DNA of 64,000 bases from Enterococcus mundtii (lineage in GTDB: Bacteria; Bacillota; Bacilli; Lactobacillales; Enterococcaceae): positions 2,966,001 through 3,030,000 of the forward strand of contig NZ_CP018061.1 in assembly GCF_002813755.1 (NCBI RefSeq), read 5' to 3'. Under the pieces are notes generated by a model. It did no database searches and was not told the origin of the DNA. It saw only the letters and a program-made list of their open reading frames with translations. Of this stretch, positions 56,215 through 64,000 are shown in pieces. Position 1 is the first letter of the stretch. Each line of letters begins with the position of its first letter. Position numbers and translations under genes: made by a program.

Positions 56215-59064
56215 TTATAATTGTGTCGTTTTAGCTTTCTTGTTATTATTTTGAATTTGTGCCTGTGCTTGCTGACTACGTGCTCGGTTATTTCGCTCAT
56301 TTGATAATTGCAATGAGTTTCTTCTTAATGACTCAAAACTTACTTGTCGCCCGATATCCGGACTCGTACCGGAAAAACTTGCGCGACGTTCGATCGCCGG
56401 ATTTGCTCTGTTTGTCAATGCGACTGGTTCTTTCGAGCCCGATGGTGTTGGTTCTACTTTCGTTTGTGAGGTGCTTGGTTGAGACTGTGTACTATCTCTC
56501 GGTTTCATCTCAATGACTTTCGATTCTTTCGCCGTCTCAGAGGTTCGTTCAGATCTTTCTGTCATTTTTTGTTGCTCATTGGACTGAACATGCTCAGGCG
56601 CTTTCGCTTTTTCATCAAGACCTGCGATTACAGATACTTTCTCCCTAAATTCTTTTGAATCTAACGATTGACACTTCCCTAGCTCTTGGCATTCTAGAAT
56701 TTTTTCGTTAACTTTTTTTTCAAATGCCAAATCCTCTCTTTTGGCTACACGGCTTTCAATTCGTTTGAACACAAACTTGTCTAATAATTGGATACCGATT
56801 CCAATACTGACACCAATCAAAGCCACGGCACCTAACTGCATCAAGAATGGGGCAGCCATAGAGGTTGCAAGCATTGGCACTAGCGCAGATAGGGCAAACA
56901 TTCCACCTATCCCTAGAGCCAGTGGCACAGCCAACATGATAAACAAGGATAATTTATTCTTCATGACATAATCAAACATCCGCTTCGGCGCATGACGGAC
57001 TGTTTCCCACGCACGTTTGGCTCTTGATTGTTTTTCTTCTATTTCAGCTGTGTTTGCACCTTCTTTGGTTGGTGCTTCCATCGCTACAACTTTGTCTTTG
57101 CCTTTGAGATCCTTAGAAGTTAACCCTTCTTTTGTTACTTCAGATTTCGCTATTCCTTCTGCTAATTTTTCATTTACCGGCGTTGCTTCTTTCATTTGTT
57201 CCGCTGGCTGTTTTTGTTTTCCAAAAGGTAATTTTTCGCGTACTTTCGACAATCCACGAGCAATTGGACCAAATACTCTTGGGAACTTCTGTACTAACTT
57301 ATTGAATGCTTGCGGGATTTTCTTCTTCGCATAAATAATTGCTTTTGACCCAAAAAAACTAGCAGCGACAAAACCAACTGCAGCGTTCACAAACTGTTGC
57401 CCAAAAACAGCCATAGCTGTAGACGGTAATATGGAACCTACCCATGACATACCTAGTGGTAACATGGCAATCGGCCATAGATTCAGCAACCATCTAGCTG
57501 CACGGATTTTTCGAGAATTTCTGAAAAATGATTGTTTTAATTTTGAATGATCTAATTCACTCAACTTCTTCGTTTGTTCTTTTATTCCACGAGTTTCTTC
57601 TTGTAAGCCTTTGATATCTTTATCCATCTGCTTGATACTTTCAGCAGATAAATCTTTGGTCATTTTTTGCAGTTTTTCAGGATCAGCTAAAACCGCTTTA
57701 AGTTCCTTTAAAAACTGCACATCCTCGGTCGTATTGCTCTGCTTGATCCGCTTCAATAAAACATCGGTATTCTTGTTTTTAGCTTCAATCAAGCCAACTT
57801 TTGCTTGAAGATTTTCGACATATGCTTTGATAAGCTCGGCTTTTTTACTTTCCAGATTTTCGCTTACAACAGGTTCTTTTTTAGGTTCTTCCACTATTGG
57901 TTTCTGTAGCTTCGTTTTTTCTGGCGCCTCGTTCACGATCACATTGACCTCGATCGGAGGCGGGTTTTTTTCAACATTAGCACGATCGACTTGATCTTTT
58001 TTTGGTTCTTCCGCAATCACTGGAGTTGGTTCGCGTTCAATCGTAGGTGTAACAACAGTCGCTTCGCGATCAGCCTTACTTAGGACCACTGCTTCCTTTG
58101 CTTGCTCCGCTTTTACTTCTACCGAACGAACAACTTCTATTTCCACCTTATCGGTATAATCAATCAGCCCTTTTGTTTCAGCAATTTCATTCTGAAATCC
58201 TTCTTTTATTGCACTAATTGCTTGAAATTTTGATACTAACATTTGTTCCGAATCATTTTTATTTGCCGTAAATTCAGAAAAAGAATTGGAACGTCGCAGT
58301 GGTTTCTCAGGCAAAGGTTCTAGTTGATCTGTGTTGATCGCGACCTTCTCTAACTTATCCTTTAATTCTTTTTGGACGATCTCAATTTTTTTAACCTTAT
58401 CCTCGGCTGATTGGACCTTTTGTTCAAGAACTGTCTTTTTACTTCTCTTTATTTTACCAATTTCAGCCCTTAACTTATTGACCTCGTCTTCTTTTGCTAT
58501 TAGTCCTGTTCTATGGACGGTCAATTCTTTTTTAAATTCATCTTTTTTGATTAATGCGAGAAAGATTGCTGCATCAACTTGTTGGTCTTTTGTATTCACT
58601 TTTAAAACACTTTGACCATCTCCATATTGATTTAATTCTTTTTGATGACTTTCCAGAGTTGCTTGCACTTTTTTTAATTTCGCTTGATCTTCAATATACT
58701 TAGCATCGATATTCTGTTGGTCAGAAGAAGTGATAGTTCCAATCCCCTTGATCGTGGCTATGTCCCGTGTCAGACGAATAATTTCTTGTTGTAAATCATT
58801 ATTTTTCAACTCTTTGGCAATATTTTCTTTCTTCTCATTGACCAATTCCTTAGAAGTCGTATCATAATTTATTTCTTTGCTTTCATTTCTTATTTTTTCA
58901 TCAATTGGCGATCCAATGATCCTTTTGATAGTCGCTTCGTTGTTATATGAAAATATAGACAGAAATGATTCATTGATGTTACTTTGATTATTTTCTTTAA
59001 GCTTATCTTCTCTAAGCTTTCTTTCTGTAGACATATCTTCTAGAGGCTTATCTTCTATAGACAT
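56215..59064 (-). CDS. Large coiled-coil membrane protein of the secretion cluster
   Basis: 949 residues. The N-terminal half (about 70-240) is coiled coil; RRSNSF lies at 257-262; a Glu/Pro/Lys-rich linker (330-405) and more coiled coil (405-505) follow. Two hydrophobic hairpins come next (about 525-575 and 704-762), separated by basic helices. The disordered C-terminus has RRASF (893-897), RQVSF (906-910) and RRNSL (914-918), and the motif NRANPAIER, which resembles the tails NRPKTNPALSK and NRPQTSPSLGR of the candidate effectors. AAGGGAG precedes the ATG. No known family is recognised. It may be an effector that inserts into a target membrane, or a translocon or tether component. Confidence 0.75.
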   Translation of the reverse strand: MSIEDKPLEDMSTERKLREDKLKENNQSNINESFLSIFSYNNEATIKRIIGSPIDEKIRNESKEINYDTTSKELVNEKKENIAKELKNNDLQQEIIRLTRDIATIKGIGTITSSDQQNIDAKYIEDQAKLKKVQATLESHQKELNQYGDGQSVLKVNTKDQQVDAAIFLALIKKDEFKKELTVHRTGLIAKEDEVNKLRAEIGKIKRSKKTVLEQKVQSAEDKVKKIEIVQKELKDKLEKVAINTDQLEPLPEKPLRRSNSFSEFTANKNDSEQMLVSKFQAISAIKEGFQNEIAETKGLIDYTDKVEIEVVRSVEVKAEQAKEAVVLSKADREATVVTPTIEREPTPVIAEEPKKDQVDRANVEKNPPPIEVNVIVNEAPEKTKLQKPIVEEPKKEPVVSENLESKKAELIKAYVENLQAKVGLIEAKNKNTDVLLKRIKQSNTTEDVQFLKELKAVLADPEKLQKMTKDLSAESIKQMDKDIKGLQEETRGIKEQTKKLSELDHSKLKQSFFRNSRKIRAARWLLNLWPIAMLPLGMSWVGSILPSTAMAVFGQQFVNAAVGFVAASFFGSKAIIYAKKKIPQAFNKLVQKFPRVFGPIARGLSKVREKLPFGKQKQPAEQMKEATPVNEKLAEGIAKSEVTKEGLTSKDLKGKDKVVAMEAPTKEGANTAEIEEKQSRAKRAWETVRHAPKRMFDYVMKNKLSLFIMLAVPLALGIGGMFALSALVPMLATSMAAPFLMQLGAVALIGVSIGIGIQLLDKFVFKRIESRVAKREDLAFEKKVNEKILECQELGKCQSLDSKEFREKVSVIAGLDEKAKAPEHVQSNEQQKMTERSERTSETAKESKVIEMKPRDSTQSQPSTSQTKVEPTPSGSKEPVALTNRANPAIERRASFSGTSPDIGRQVSFESLRRNSLQLSNERNNRARSQQAQAQIQNNNKKAKTTQL

Positions 59065-59097
59065 ATCTGTCTCACTCCCTTCTCATCTTGATTTACA

Positions 59098-59439
59098 TTA
59101 TCTCGAATGTCCTGTCATTAGAGATTGACCAGAATAGGTACCAAGACGATTCGTTTGTTTTTGTGCTTGTGACACCCGCGTGTTCAATCGACTATCTTTT
59201 GACATGCTTGAATGAACAGACGTACGATCTAGATTGTTTTCTCTTTGCTGTGAAGCTAATTTATGTGAACGTGCAAGTGCTCTCTTTTGTGCCCTTTTTT
59301 CCCAGCCTTTTTTGATCATTTTTCCAATGAAATTACCAAGTACTTTGGTGACTAACCAAAGTACTTTAAAAACTAAAGATAACACTTTGAATGCTGCACT
59401 ATATACCCCAAACAATAATAAAATCGCTAACTTATTCAA
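59098..59439 (-). CDS. Small basic membrane-associated protein, first gene of the secretion cluster
   Basis: 113 residues, TTG start with a weak ribosome site. An N-terminal hydrophobic or amphipathic stretch (LAILLLFGVYSAAFKVLSLV) is followed by a strongly basic region (KKGWEKRAQKRALARSHK) and a Ser/Gln-rich tail ending SGQSLMTGHSR. There is no recognised domain. It lies 33 bases before the 949-residue gene, with which it shares the build of membrane segment plus basic disordered tail. It is about 155 bases downstream of the Mga-like gene on the same strand, with no clear terminator between, so read-through from the regulator promoter is possible. Confidence 0.65.
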   Translation of the reverse strand: MNKLAILLLFGVYSAAFKVLSLVFKVLWLVTKVLGNFIGKMIKKGWEKRAQKRALARSHKLASQQRENNLDRTSVHSSMSKDSRLNTRVSQAQKQTNRLGTYSGQSLMTGHSR

Positions 59440-59593
59440 CTAACTTTCCAGCTCACTTTCTCCATAATATACCTATCCTAATCAATACTAACTAGTGGGT
59501 GCTTTAAGCGTACCTGAGTTTCGACTGCCACTACTATCTATTTTTTCAAAATTGATAAAAAGATGAAAAAAACGTCCCACATAACGATTTTTA

Positions 59594-61015
59594 TTAAGAA
59601 GAGTAAAGACACTGCTCAAAATTATTCCAAAAAATAGAAGTAGGAACTTTAGAGATTTTCAAAATTTCGGACGTGATCCGATCAAAATTTAAGGATAGAT
59701 CAGTCAAGATCAAATCATATTGATTAATTAATTGATAATCGATAGAAAAAACGTCCTTCTCATAGATATCAATATTTTTTAAAAATGGATGCTTATGTAA
59801 AATCAAATTTTTATATAAAAGAGATAAGCCAATTTCTTGAGAACTTAATAATAAAATCGATTTCTCTTGTATTTTTGGTTCAATCATCCGTAACAAATCA
59901 TTTGAAGAAATGATTAATTCGAGTAATAGTTCTTTATGTAATAGTTCGCTTTGTTCGACAAAATTTAATTGAGCAATTTGCAAAGATTTTTGATAGGCTT
60001 GCCAGATCTTAGGGTTGTTCTCCATCATTTTTTTATAAAATATATCTGCATAGCTTACTTTGAAGATGGCTAATTCTTTATAAAAATTGATGAAATCAAA
60101 AAAATATTCGATTTCCGTAGTGTTGATCGGCATGTCAATCGCTAAGAGACTGTAAAAGCTTTGAAGAAATTTTTCAATATTCTGCTCTAATCTCTGATCA
60201 CGATGTTGGACCTCTGTAAACATTAGACCAAAATAGGAAGTGAGAATATTGGAAACATTTTTTTGTGTGACATTGAATTTATATTTTTGACTCATCAACG
60301 TACAAAAGACTGTATCACTTTGGATGATCTCCAAGATGGTACCTACGATTTGCTCATTGTCGATCAATTCTTTCTCGGGAATAAGATGTTTATTGCCAAT
60401 TCGAATAATTGATGAATAAATATAATACACCGAATAAATCACTTTAGGTGTGCTAACCATTCTTTTTTGTGCCTTCAAACAACGTCTGAGCATCTGATAA
60501 ATCGTATCGAAGTAAGGAAATTCTTTTACTTTATAAATTTCCTTGAACATACTAGCAAATAAACGTCGAATCTCAATTTCATTTCCAGTAATCGTTAATT
60601 TGTTCTCTAAATTAATTTGGACATTGATTTTTTCTTTCAAGAAATATGTATTGATTTTCGCGACAATTCTACGAATACTCGTTTTACTTAAAAATAATTT
60701 TGTCGCAATCTCAGATAGAGAAGGTTCTGTAATGAATATGTACTTTAAAATTTTCACATTTGTTGAATTATTAAGTATCCTGACAAATATATCATCCAAA
60801 TTCAATTTCTTCGGTATCGAAAGCGATACCTCTTTGTATTGATTGGTTTCAATACGAGCAGGAAAACAAGTGGTATTGAAACTATCGATATCTGCCGCAA
60901 TCGTTTTATCTGTAATACTCAATTCTTTGGCCAGATTACTAATATTCGATGACTCAATATTTAGCAAATAAAGCAATGAAATTTGTCTCTCTAATTGTTT
61001 CTCAAGTACACCCAT
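59594..61015 (-). CDS. Mga/AtxA-like transcriptional regulator A
   Basis: 473 residues. N-terminal helix-turn-helix domains: NISNLAKELSITDKTIAADI near residue 25 and SEIATKLFLSKTSIRRIVAK near 105. PRD-like helical middle, and an EIIB-like C-terminus (KSILLLSSQEIGLSLLYKN, then YDLILTDLSLNFDR). This is the layout of Mga-family virulence regulators. The ATG at 61015 has AAGGAG ten bases before; the frame begins with a TTG at 61024 that has no proper site. Its own upstream region contains the core of the box found at the candidate effector promoters, so it may bind there and regulate itself and them. It lies just upstream of the secretion genes in the same direction. Confidence 0.85.
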   Translation of the reverse strand: MGVLEKQLERQISLLYLLNIESSNISNLAKELSITDKTIAADIDSFNTTCFPARIETNQYKEVSLSIPKKLNLDDIFVRILNNSTNVKILKYIFITEPSLSEIATKLFLSKTSIRRIVAKINTYFLKEKINVQINLENKLTITGNEIEIRRLFASMFKEIYKVKEFPYFDTIYQMLRRCLKAQKRMVSTPKVIYSVYYIYSSIIRIGNKHLIPEKELIDNEQIVGTILEIIQSDTVFCTLMSQKYKFNVTQKNVSNILTSYFGLMFTEVQHRDQRLEQNIEKFLQSFYSLLAIDMPINTTEIEYFFDFINFYKELAIFKVSYADIFYKKMMENNPKIWQAYQKSLQIAQLNFVEQSELLHKELLLELIISSNDLLRMIEPKIQEKSILLLSSQEIGLSLLYKNLILHKHPFLKNIDIYEKDVFSIDYQLINQYDLILTDLSLNFDRITSEILKISKVPTSIFWNNFEQCLYSS

Positions 61016-61491
61016 AGTCAACAAGCTCCTTTCTTTTTAAAAAACCTATAATGTATCGTACAGCTTTTTCGATAATTTCTTAATATTAGTTTTTCTGTTT
61101 TATTAAAAACAAGTTCAATGATCACATCGCTTGAATGTTATAGTTAAAGATTTGTAAGTGAAATAGACCATTTAGTCCATCGATAGATGTTATTCTTAAT
61201 TTTTTTTTGCTAGATAAAAAAATTTAAATCATAGAAATAAAAAAACATGTATCAGAAAATTTTACTTTTGCGTGTGTCAATTGACTACTTCTAGTTATTT
61301 AGATTATCATATACTGTTTTTTTTAAAATAATACTTATTAAATAATGAAGGCAATCTCACTTTTAAATAACCACCGATTAGAATAAAAAGAAAAACTCGA
61401 ATAATTAGAAAAGTATGATAAAATAATGTTTATAATATGAATAAAGGATGTGAAAAAACAGATTTTCTATTTTTTAGGAGATCTGAAAAGT
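61016..61491. other. Divergent control region between the two Mga-like genes
   Basis: About 475 very AT-rich bases. The shared box core is at 61072-61082 near gene A; a TATAAT near 61430 serves gene B. Nothing else is recognised; a small RNA is possible but unsupported. Confidence 0.5.
61068..61083 (-). promoter_or_regulatory. Shared promoter box upstream of regulator A
   Basis: On the reverse strand AAGAAATTATCGAAAA contains AGAAATTATCG, the same 11 bases as in the boxes of candidate effector genes 2 and 3. It lies about 68 bases before the start codon, similar to the 77-80 bases seen there. Confidence 0.5.
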
Positions 61492-62922
61492 ATGATAAAA
61501 CGAACAAATATGCTTGAAAAGACTTCTGAAAGGCAGATCAAACTAGCTTTACTCTTAGGTATGGCCGCCATTGACTGTTCGACTTTAGCGGAACAACTTG
61601 GGGTAACAAAAAAAACATTATTGACCGATATTGTGTTTTTTAACCATACATATGCACCAGTTTGTATCAGCACCGATAAATATCAAGTAGCTTCTTTACT
61701 ATTACCACCAGAGATCAATTTGGAAGATTTAATCAAACAAATACTCAATCAATCAACGAATGTACAAATACTACAGATGATTTTTGAAGTAGAGCCAACG
61801 TTATCTAAATTAGCAAATAAACTATATTTAAGTGAAACAAGTATTCGCCGGATCATTGCAAATATCAATACTTATTTCAGCGAGATCAATGCGCCATTAT
61901 CCATACATATCTCCTCAAAACTCAAAATCATTGGGGATGAAAGTTACATCAGGCAATTCTTCTGTAGTATGTTTCGTGAGCAATATATGCCACAGCAATT
62001 GCCCCATTTTTATCACATATTCGATGTGTTACAACGTTACTATAAAAAGCAAGCAACACATCAAACAATTAGTACATATAAAGTTATTATAAATAGTTTT
62101 TATCTTTACACAGCAATCATTCGGATTGGACAAGGTCATTTGTTATCAGCGAATAAAGAAAAGCCAATCAGCGATCCTTCTTTTTTTGAAATCATAAAAA
62201 ATAATACAGTGTTTTGTTCAATCATTGAAAAAGAATACGGTTTTAATGTGACAACCACAACTGTATCAAATCTATTAGATAAAAAAATCTATTTCCCTTG
62301 TATTCAGTCAGCACCTAGCAATCATGGGGAATATCAACGGATTCGACAATTTTCAGAATACTTTTATCGTTCATTATCTCAAGACTTCTCTTTGAATCAA
62401 GATGGTATTCAGAAATTGAGTGAGTTGATTAATTACAATAAAAACCGACAATTCTTTAAAACAACGTATCTACAGATTTTATCAGAAATCCTATTTACAC
62501 ATTCGCCCCAGATACTAAAAGCATACAATCAAGCTATTGACCATGCTGGATTAATGATGATCAAACGGAATCAATTACTCTATGAAGAGTTACTATTAGA
62601 ATTGATTTCATTGTCACCTTCCTTACTGACGGCCGTTTTTCCTTACAAGAAAAAGGTGTCTATTTTGATTGTTTCTTATCAGGAAGAAAGGACACTTGCA
62701 CTGTATAAGCAACTGTTATTCAAAAAAATTCCTGCGATTCATAGTATCCATACATATACTGATAATATTTTTCAAGTAAACTACGATACAGTCAATCAAT
62801 ATGATTTAGTTTTAACAGACATCGAACTGAACCAAGCTAAAACGAAAGCTAAAACGATTAAAATTTCTAAAATACCAACAACCTCTTTTTGGAATAACAT
62901 TGAAACAGTTCTTTATACATAG
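61492..62922 (+). CDS. Mga/AtxA-like transcriptional regulator B
   Basis: About 476 residues, a paralogue of regulator A along its whole length: compare SKLANKLYLSETSIRRIIAN with the matching segment of A, and the end TSFWNNIETVLYT with TSIFWNNFEQCLYSS. It has the same HTH, PRD-like and EIIB-like layout (KKVSILIVSYQEERTLALY). The ATG at 61492 with TAGGAG upstream is preferred to the GTG at 61450, whose ribosome site is too close. It is divergent from A, and I do not see the shared box in front of it. It could antagonise or replace A under other conditions. Confidence 0.85.
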   Translation: MIKRTNMLEKTSERQIKLALLLGMAAIDCSTLAEQLGVTKKTLLTDIVFFNHTYAPVCISTDKYQVASLLLPPEINLEDLIKQILNQSTNVQILQMIFEVEPTLSKLANKLYLSETSIRRIIANINTYFSEINAPLSIHISSKLKIIGDESYIRQFFCSMFREQYMPQQLPHFYHIFDVLQRYYKKQATHQTISTYKVIINSFYLYTAIIRIGQGHLLSANKEKPISDPSFFEIIKNNTVFCSIIEKEYGFNVTTTTVSNLLDKKIYFPCIQSAPSNHGEYQRIRQFSEYFYRSLSQDFSLNQDGIQKLSELINYNKNRQFFKTTYLQILSEILFTHSPQILKAYNQAIDHAGLMMIKRNQLLYEELLLELISLSPSLLTAVFPYKKKVSILIVSYQEERTLALYKQLLFKKIPAIHSIHTYTDNIFQVNYDTVNQYDLVLTDIELNQAKTKAKTIKISKIPTTSFWNNIETVLYT

Positions 62923-62940
62923 GTTTATCTGCATAAATCA

Positions 62941-62973
62941 GAAAAAGCAGACGCATATTCCGTCTGCTTTTTC
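62941..62973. terminator. Bidirectional terminator between regulator B and gor
   Basis: AAAAAGCAGACG-CATATTC-CGTCTGCTTTTT, with A and T runs on both sides. Confidence 0.9.
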
Positions 62974-63004
62974 TGTATGAGTATTTCCTCAACATACTAA
63001 CGAC

Positions 63005-64000
63005 TTAACGCATTGTAACAAATTCTTCTGCGCCTGTTGGATGGATAGCTACTGTATTGTCAAAATCTGCTTTGGTTGCCCCCATTTTGATCGCTACTGC
63101 AAAACCTTGTAACATTTCATCGACACCTACACCAATGGCATGCAGCCCAACAATTTTTTCTTCTTCACCCACACAGATCAATTTCATTTCACATTTTTGT
63201 CGATAATCGTTTAAAGCAAAATACATTGGCGTGAATCGTGAACGATAGACTTTCAATTGTCCTTCACCGTATGTCGTCAACGCTTGCTCTTCTGTCAAGC
63301 CGATGGTTGCAATCGGTGGATGAGTAAAGACGACTGTTGGAACTAAATCATAGTCTAAATACGAATTTTCTTTTCCATTGAACAGTCTTTCTGACAAACG
63401 ACGACCTGCGGCAATCGCTACTGGCGTCAAGTCGATTTTACCAATTACATCACCAATGGCATAGATGTGTGAATCGGTTGTATTTTGGAATTTATCCACT
63501 TTGATAAATCCTTTTTCATCTAATCCAACGTTCGTTTTTTCGATTCCTAATGCATCTGTATTCGGTACACGTCCGCCAGCAAATAACACACACTCTGCCA
63601 TTAGTGTTTCCCCATTTTCAAAGGTAACGGTGTAGACATCCCCGTTCTTTGTTATTTCACGAGCCGTAAAGTTTGCATAAGTGTGGATTCCTGCTTCTTG
63701 ATACATCTCAATCAAGTTATCAGATAACATTTTATCAAACGTACGTAATGGACGTTCTTTACGATAAGCCCACATCACTTCACTTCCCAAGCCATTTAAC
63801 ACACCTGAAAGTTCAGCTGCAATATAACCCGCACCTAATACGATCGTCGATTTTGGTAATTCTGTCAATGCAAAAAAGCCGTTTGAATCAATGGCATATT
63901 CTCCGCCAGGAATCGTCATCTTGCTTGGCTTGCCACCGGTAGCAATCAAAATATGATTTGCTTGATAGCTTTCACCGTTTACTTCAACGGTTTGACTATC
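63005..64000 (-). CDS. gor: Glutathione-disulfide reductase, C-terminal part (runs off the right edge)
   Basis: The frame continues past 63949 to the window edge (reading [17 protein letters not shown]), so the N-terminus with the redox-active cysteines is outside. The visible part has the NADPH site [16 protein letters not shown], the second FAD motif [10 protein letters not shown], and the dimerisation domain with the terminal His-Glu pair [11 protein letters not shown]. This matches glutathione reductase; other pyridine nucleotide-disulfide oxidoreductases (mycothione, trypanothione) are unlikely in this host. Confidence 0.88.
   Translation of the reverse strand, partial: DSQTVEVNGESYQANHILIATGGKPSKMTIPGGEYAIDSNGFFALTELPKSTIVLGAGYIAAELSGVLNGLGSEVMWAYRKERPLRTFDKMLSDNLIEMYQEAGIHTYANFTAREITKNGDVYTVTFENGETLMAECVLFAGGRVPNTDALGIEKTNVGLDEKGFIKVDKFQNTTDSHIYAIGDVIGKIDLTPVAIAAGRRLSERLFNGKENSYLDYDLVPTVVFTHPPIATIGLTEEQALTTYGEGQLKVYRSRFTPMYFALNDYRQKCEMKLICVGEEEKIVGLHAIGVGVDEMLQGFAVAIKMGATKADFDNTVAIHPTGAEEFVTMR

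Noticed and set aside
45527..62922. Integrative conjugative element
   Set aside because: No relaxase, integrase, excisionase or attachment repeats were found, and the cluster is flanked closely by core genes on both sides.

Overview
The window is a chromosomal segment of a low-GC Gram-positive bacterium, almost certainly an Enterococcus (E. faecium-like clade; species not resolved from sequence alone). This rests on the rpoB/rpoC, rplM-rpsI, argGH, msrA and birA proteins, on WxL-type surface proteins, on Mga-type regulators and on a demethylmenaquinone/flavin electron-transfer locus. Core genes alternate with accessory blocks.

Layout. 1-4461: start of a Mga-like regulator and a cell-surface operon with three WxL proteins, one DUF916/DUF3324 protein and a small sortase-type anchor protein. 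4462-14080: an accessory, decayed region with a broken secreted-protein gene, an unknown gene, and a restriction-modification module (HNH nuclease, adenine and cytosine methyltransferases) dissected by remnants of one ISL3-type insertion sequence. 14130-32203: mostly housekeeping genes: rpsI-rplM, argG-argH, a duplicated-domain unknown, dps, gntK, a prepilin peptidase, msrA, rpoC-rpoB, birA. 33451-37194: three paralogous coiled-coil genes, two of them with EPIYA-like tyrosine motifs, each behind the same promoter box. 37759-45471: a near-complete flavin-based extracellular electron transfer locus (dmkB-eetB-eetA, ndh2, pplA-fmnB-dmkA). 45527-59439: a type IV secretion cluster with VirD4, VirB4, VirB6-like, PrgI/VirB3-like, a two-helix small protein and a VirB1-like wall enzyme, plus basic and coiled-coil proteins. 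No relaxase, integrase or replication gene is present. 59594-62922: two divergent paralogous Mga/AtxA-like regulators. 63005-64000: partial glutathione reductase.

The most interesting proposal is that the three coiled-coil proteins at 33.5-37.1 kb are cargo of the relaxase-less type IV system at 45-59 kb. The support: the three genes share a 16-base box at a fixed distance of 77-80 bases from their start codons. The box core recurs upstream of the Mga-like gene that precedes the secretion genes, and a weaker variant precedes the second secretion transcription unit. The candidate proteins have no signal peptide and share a modular architecture and C-terminal tails. Two carry EPIYETIP or EPVYKTM, resembling the host-kinase motifs of CagA, Bep and Tarp effectors. 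Several proteins of the system also carry R-R-x-S motifs. All of this is inference from sequence and position; a protein-delivery role is unproven.

A second coherent theme is the electron-transfer locus: DmkA/DmkB make a quinone, Ndh2 reduces it, EetA/EetB pass electrons outward, and FmnB flavinylates the lipoprotein PplA. A Fur-like site lies between ndh2 and pplA. The candidate effectors and the secretion genes sit on either side of this locus.
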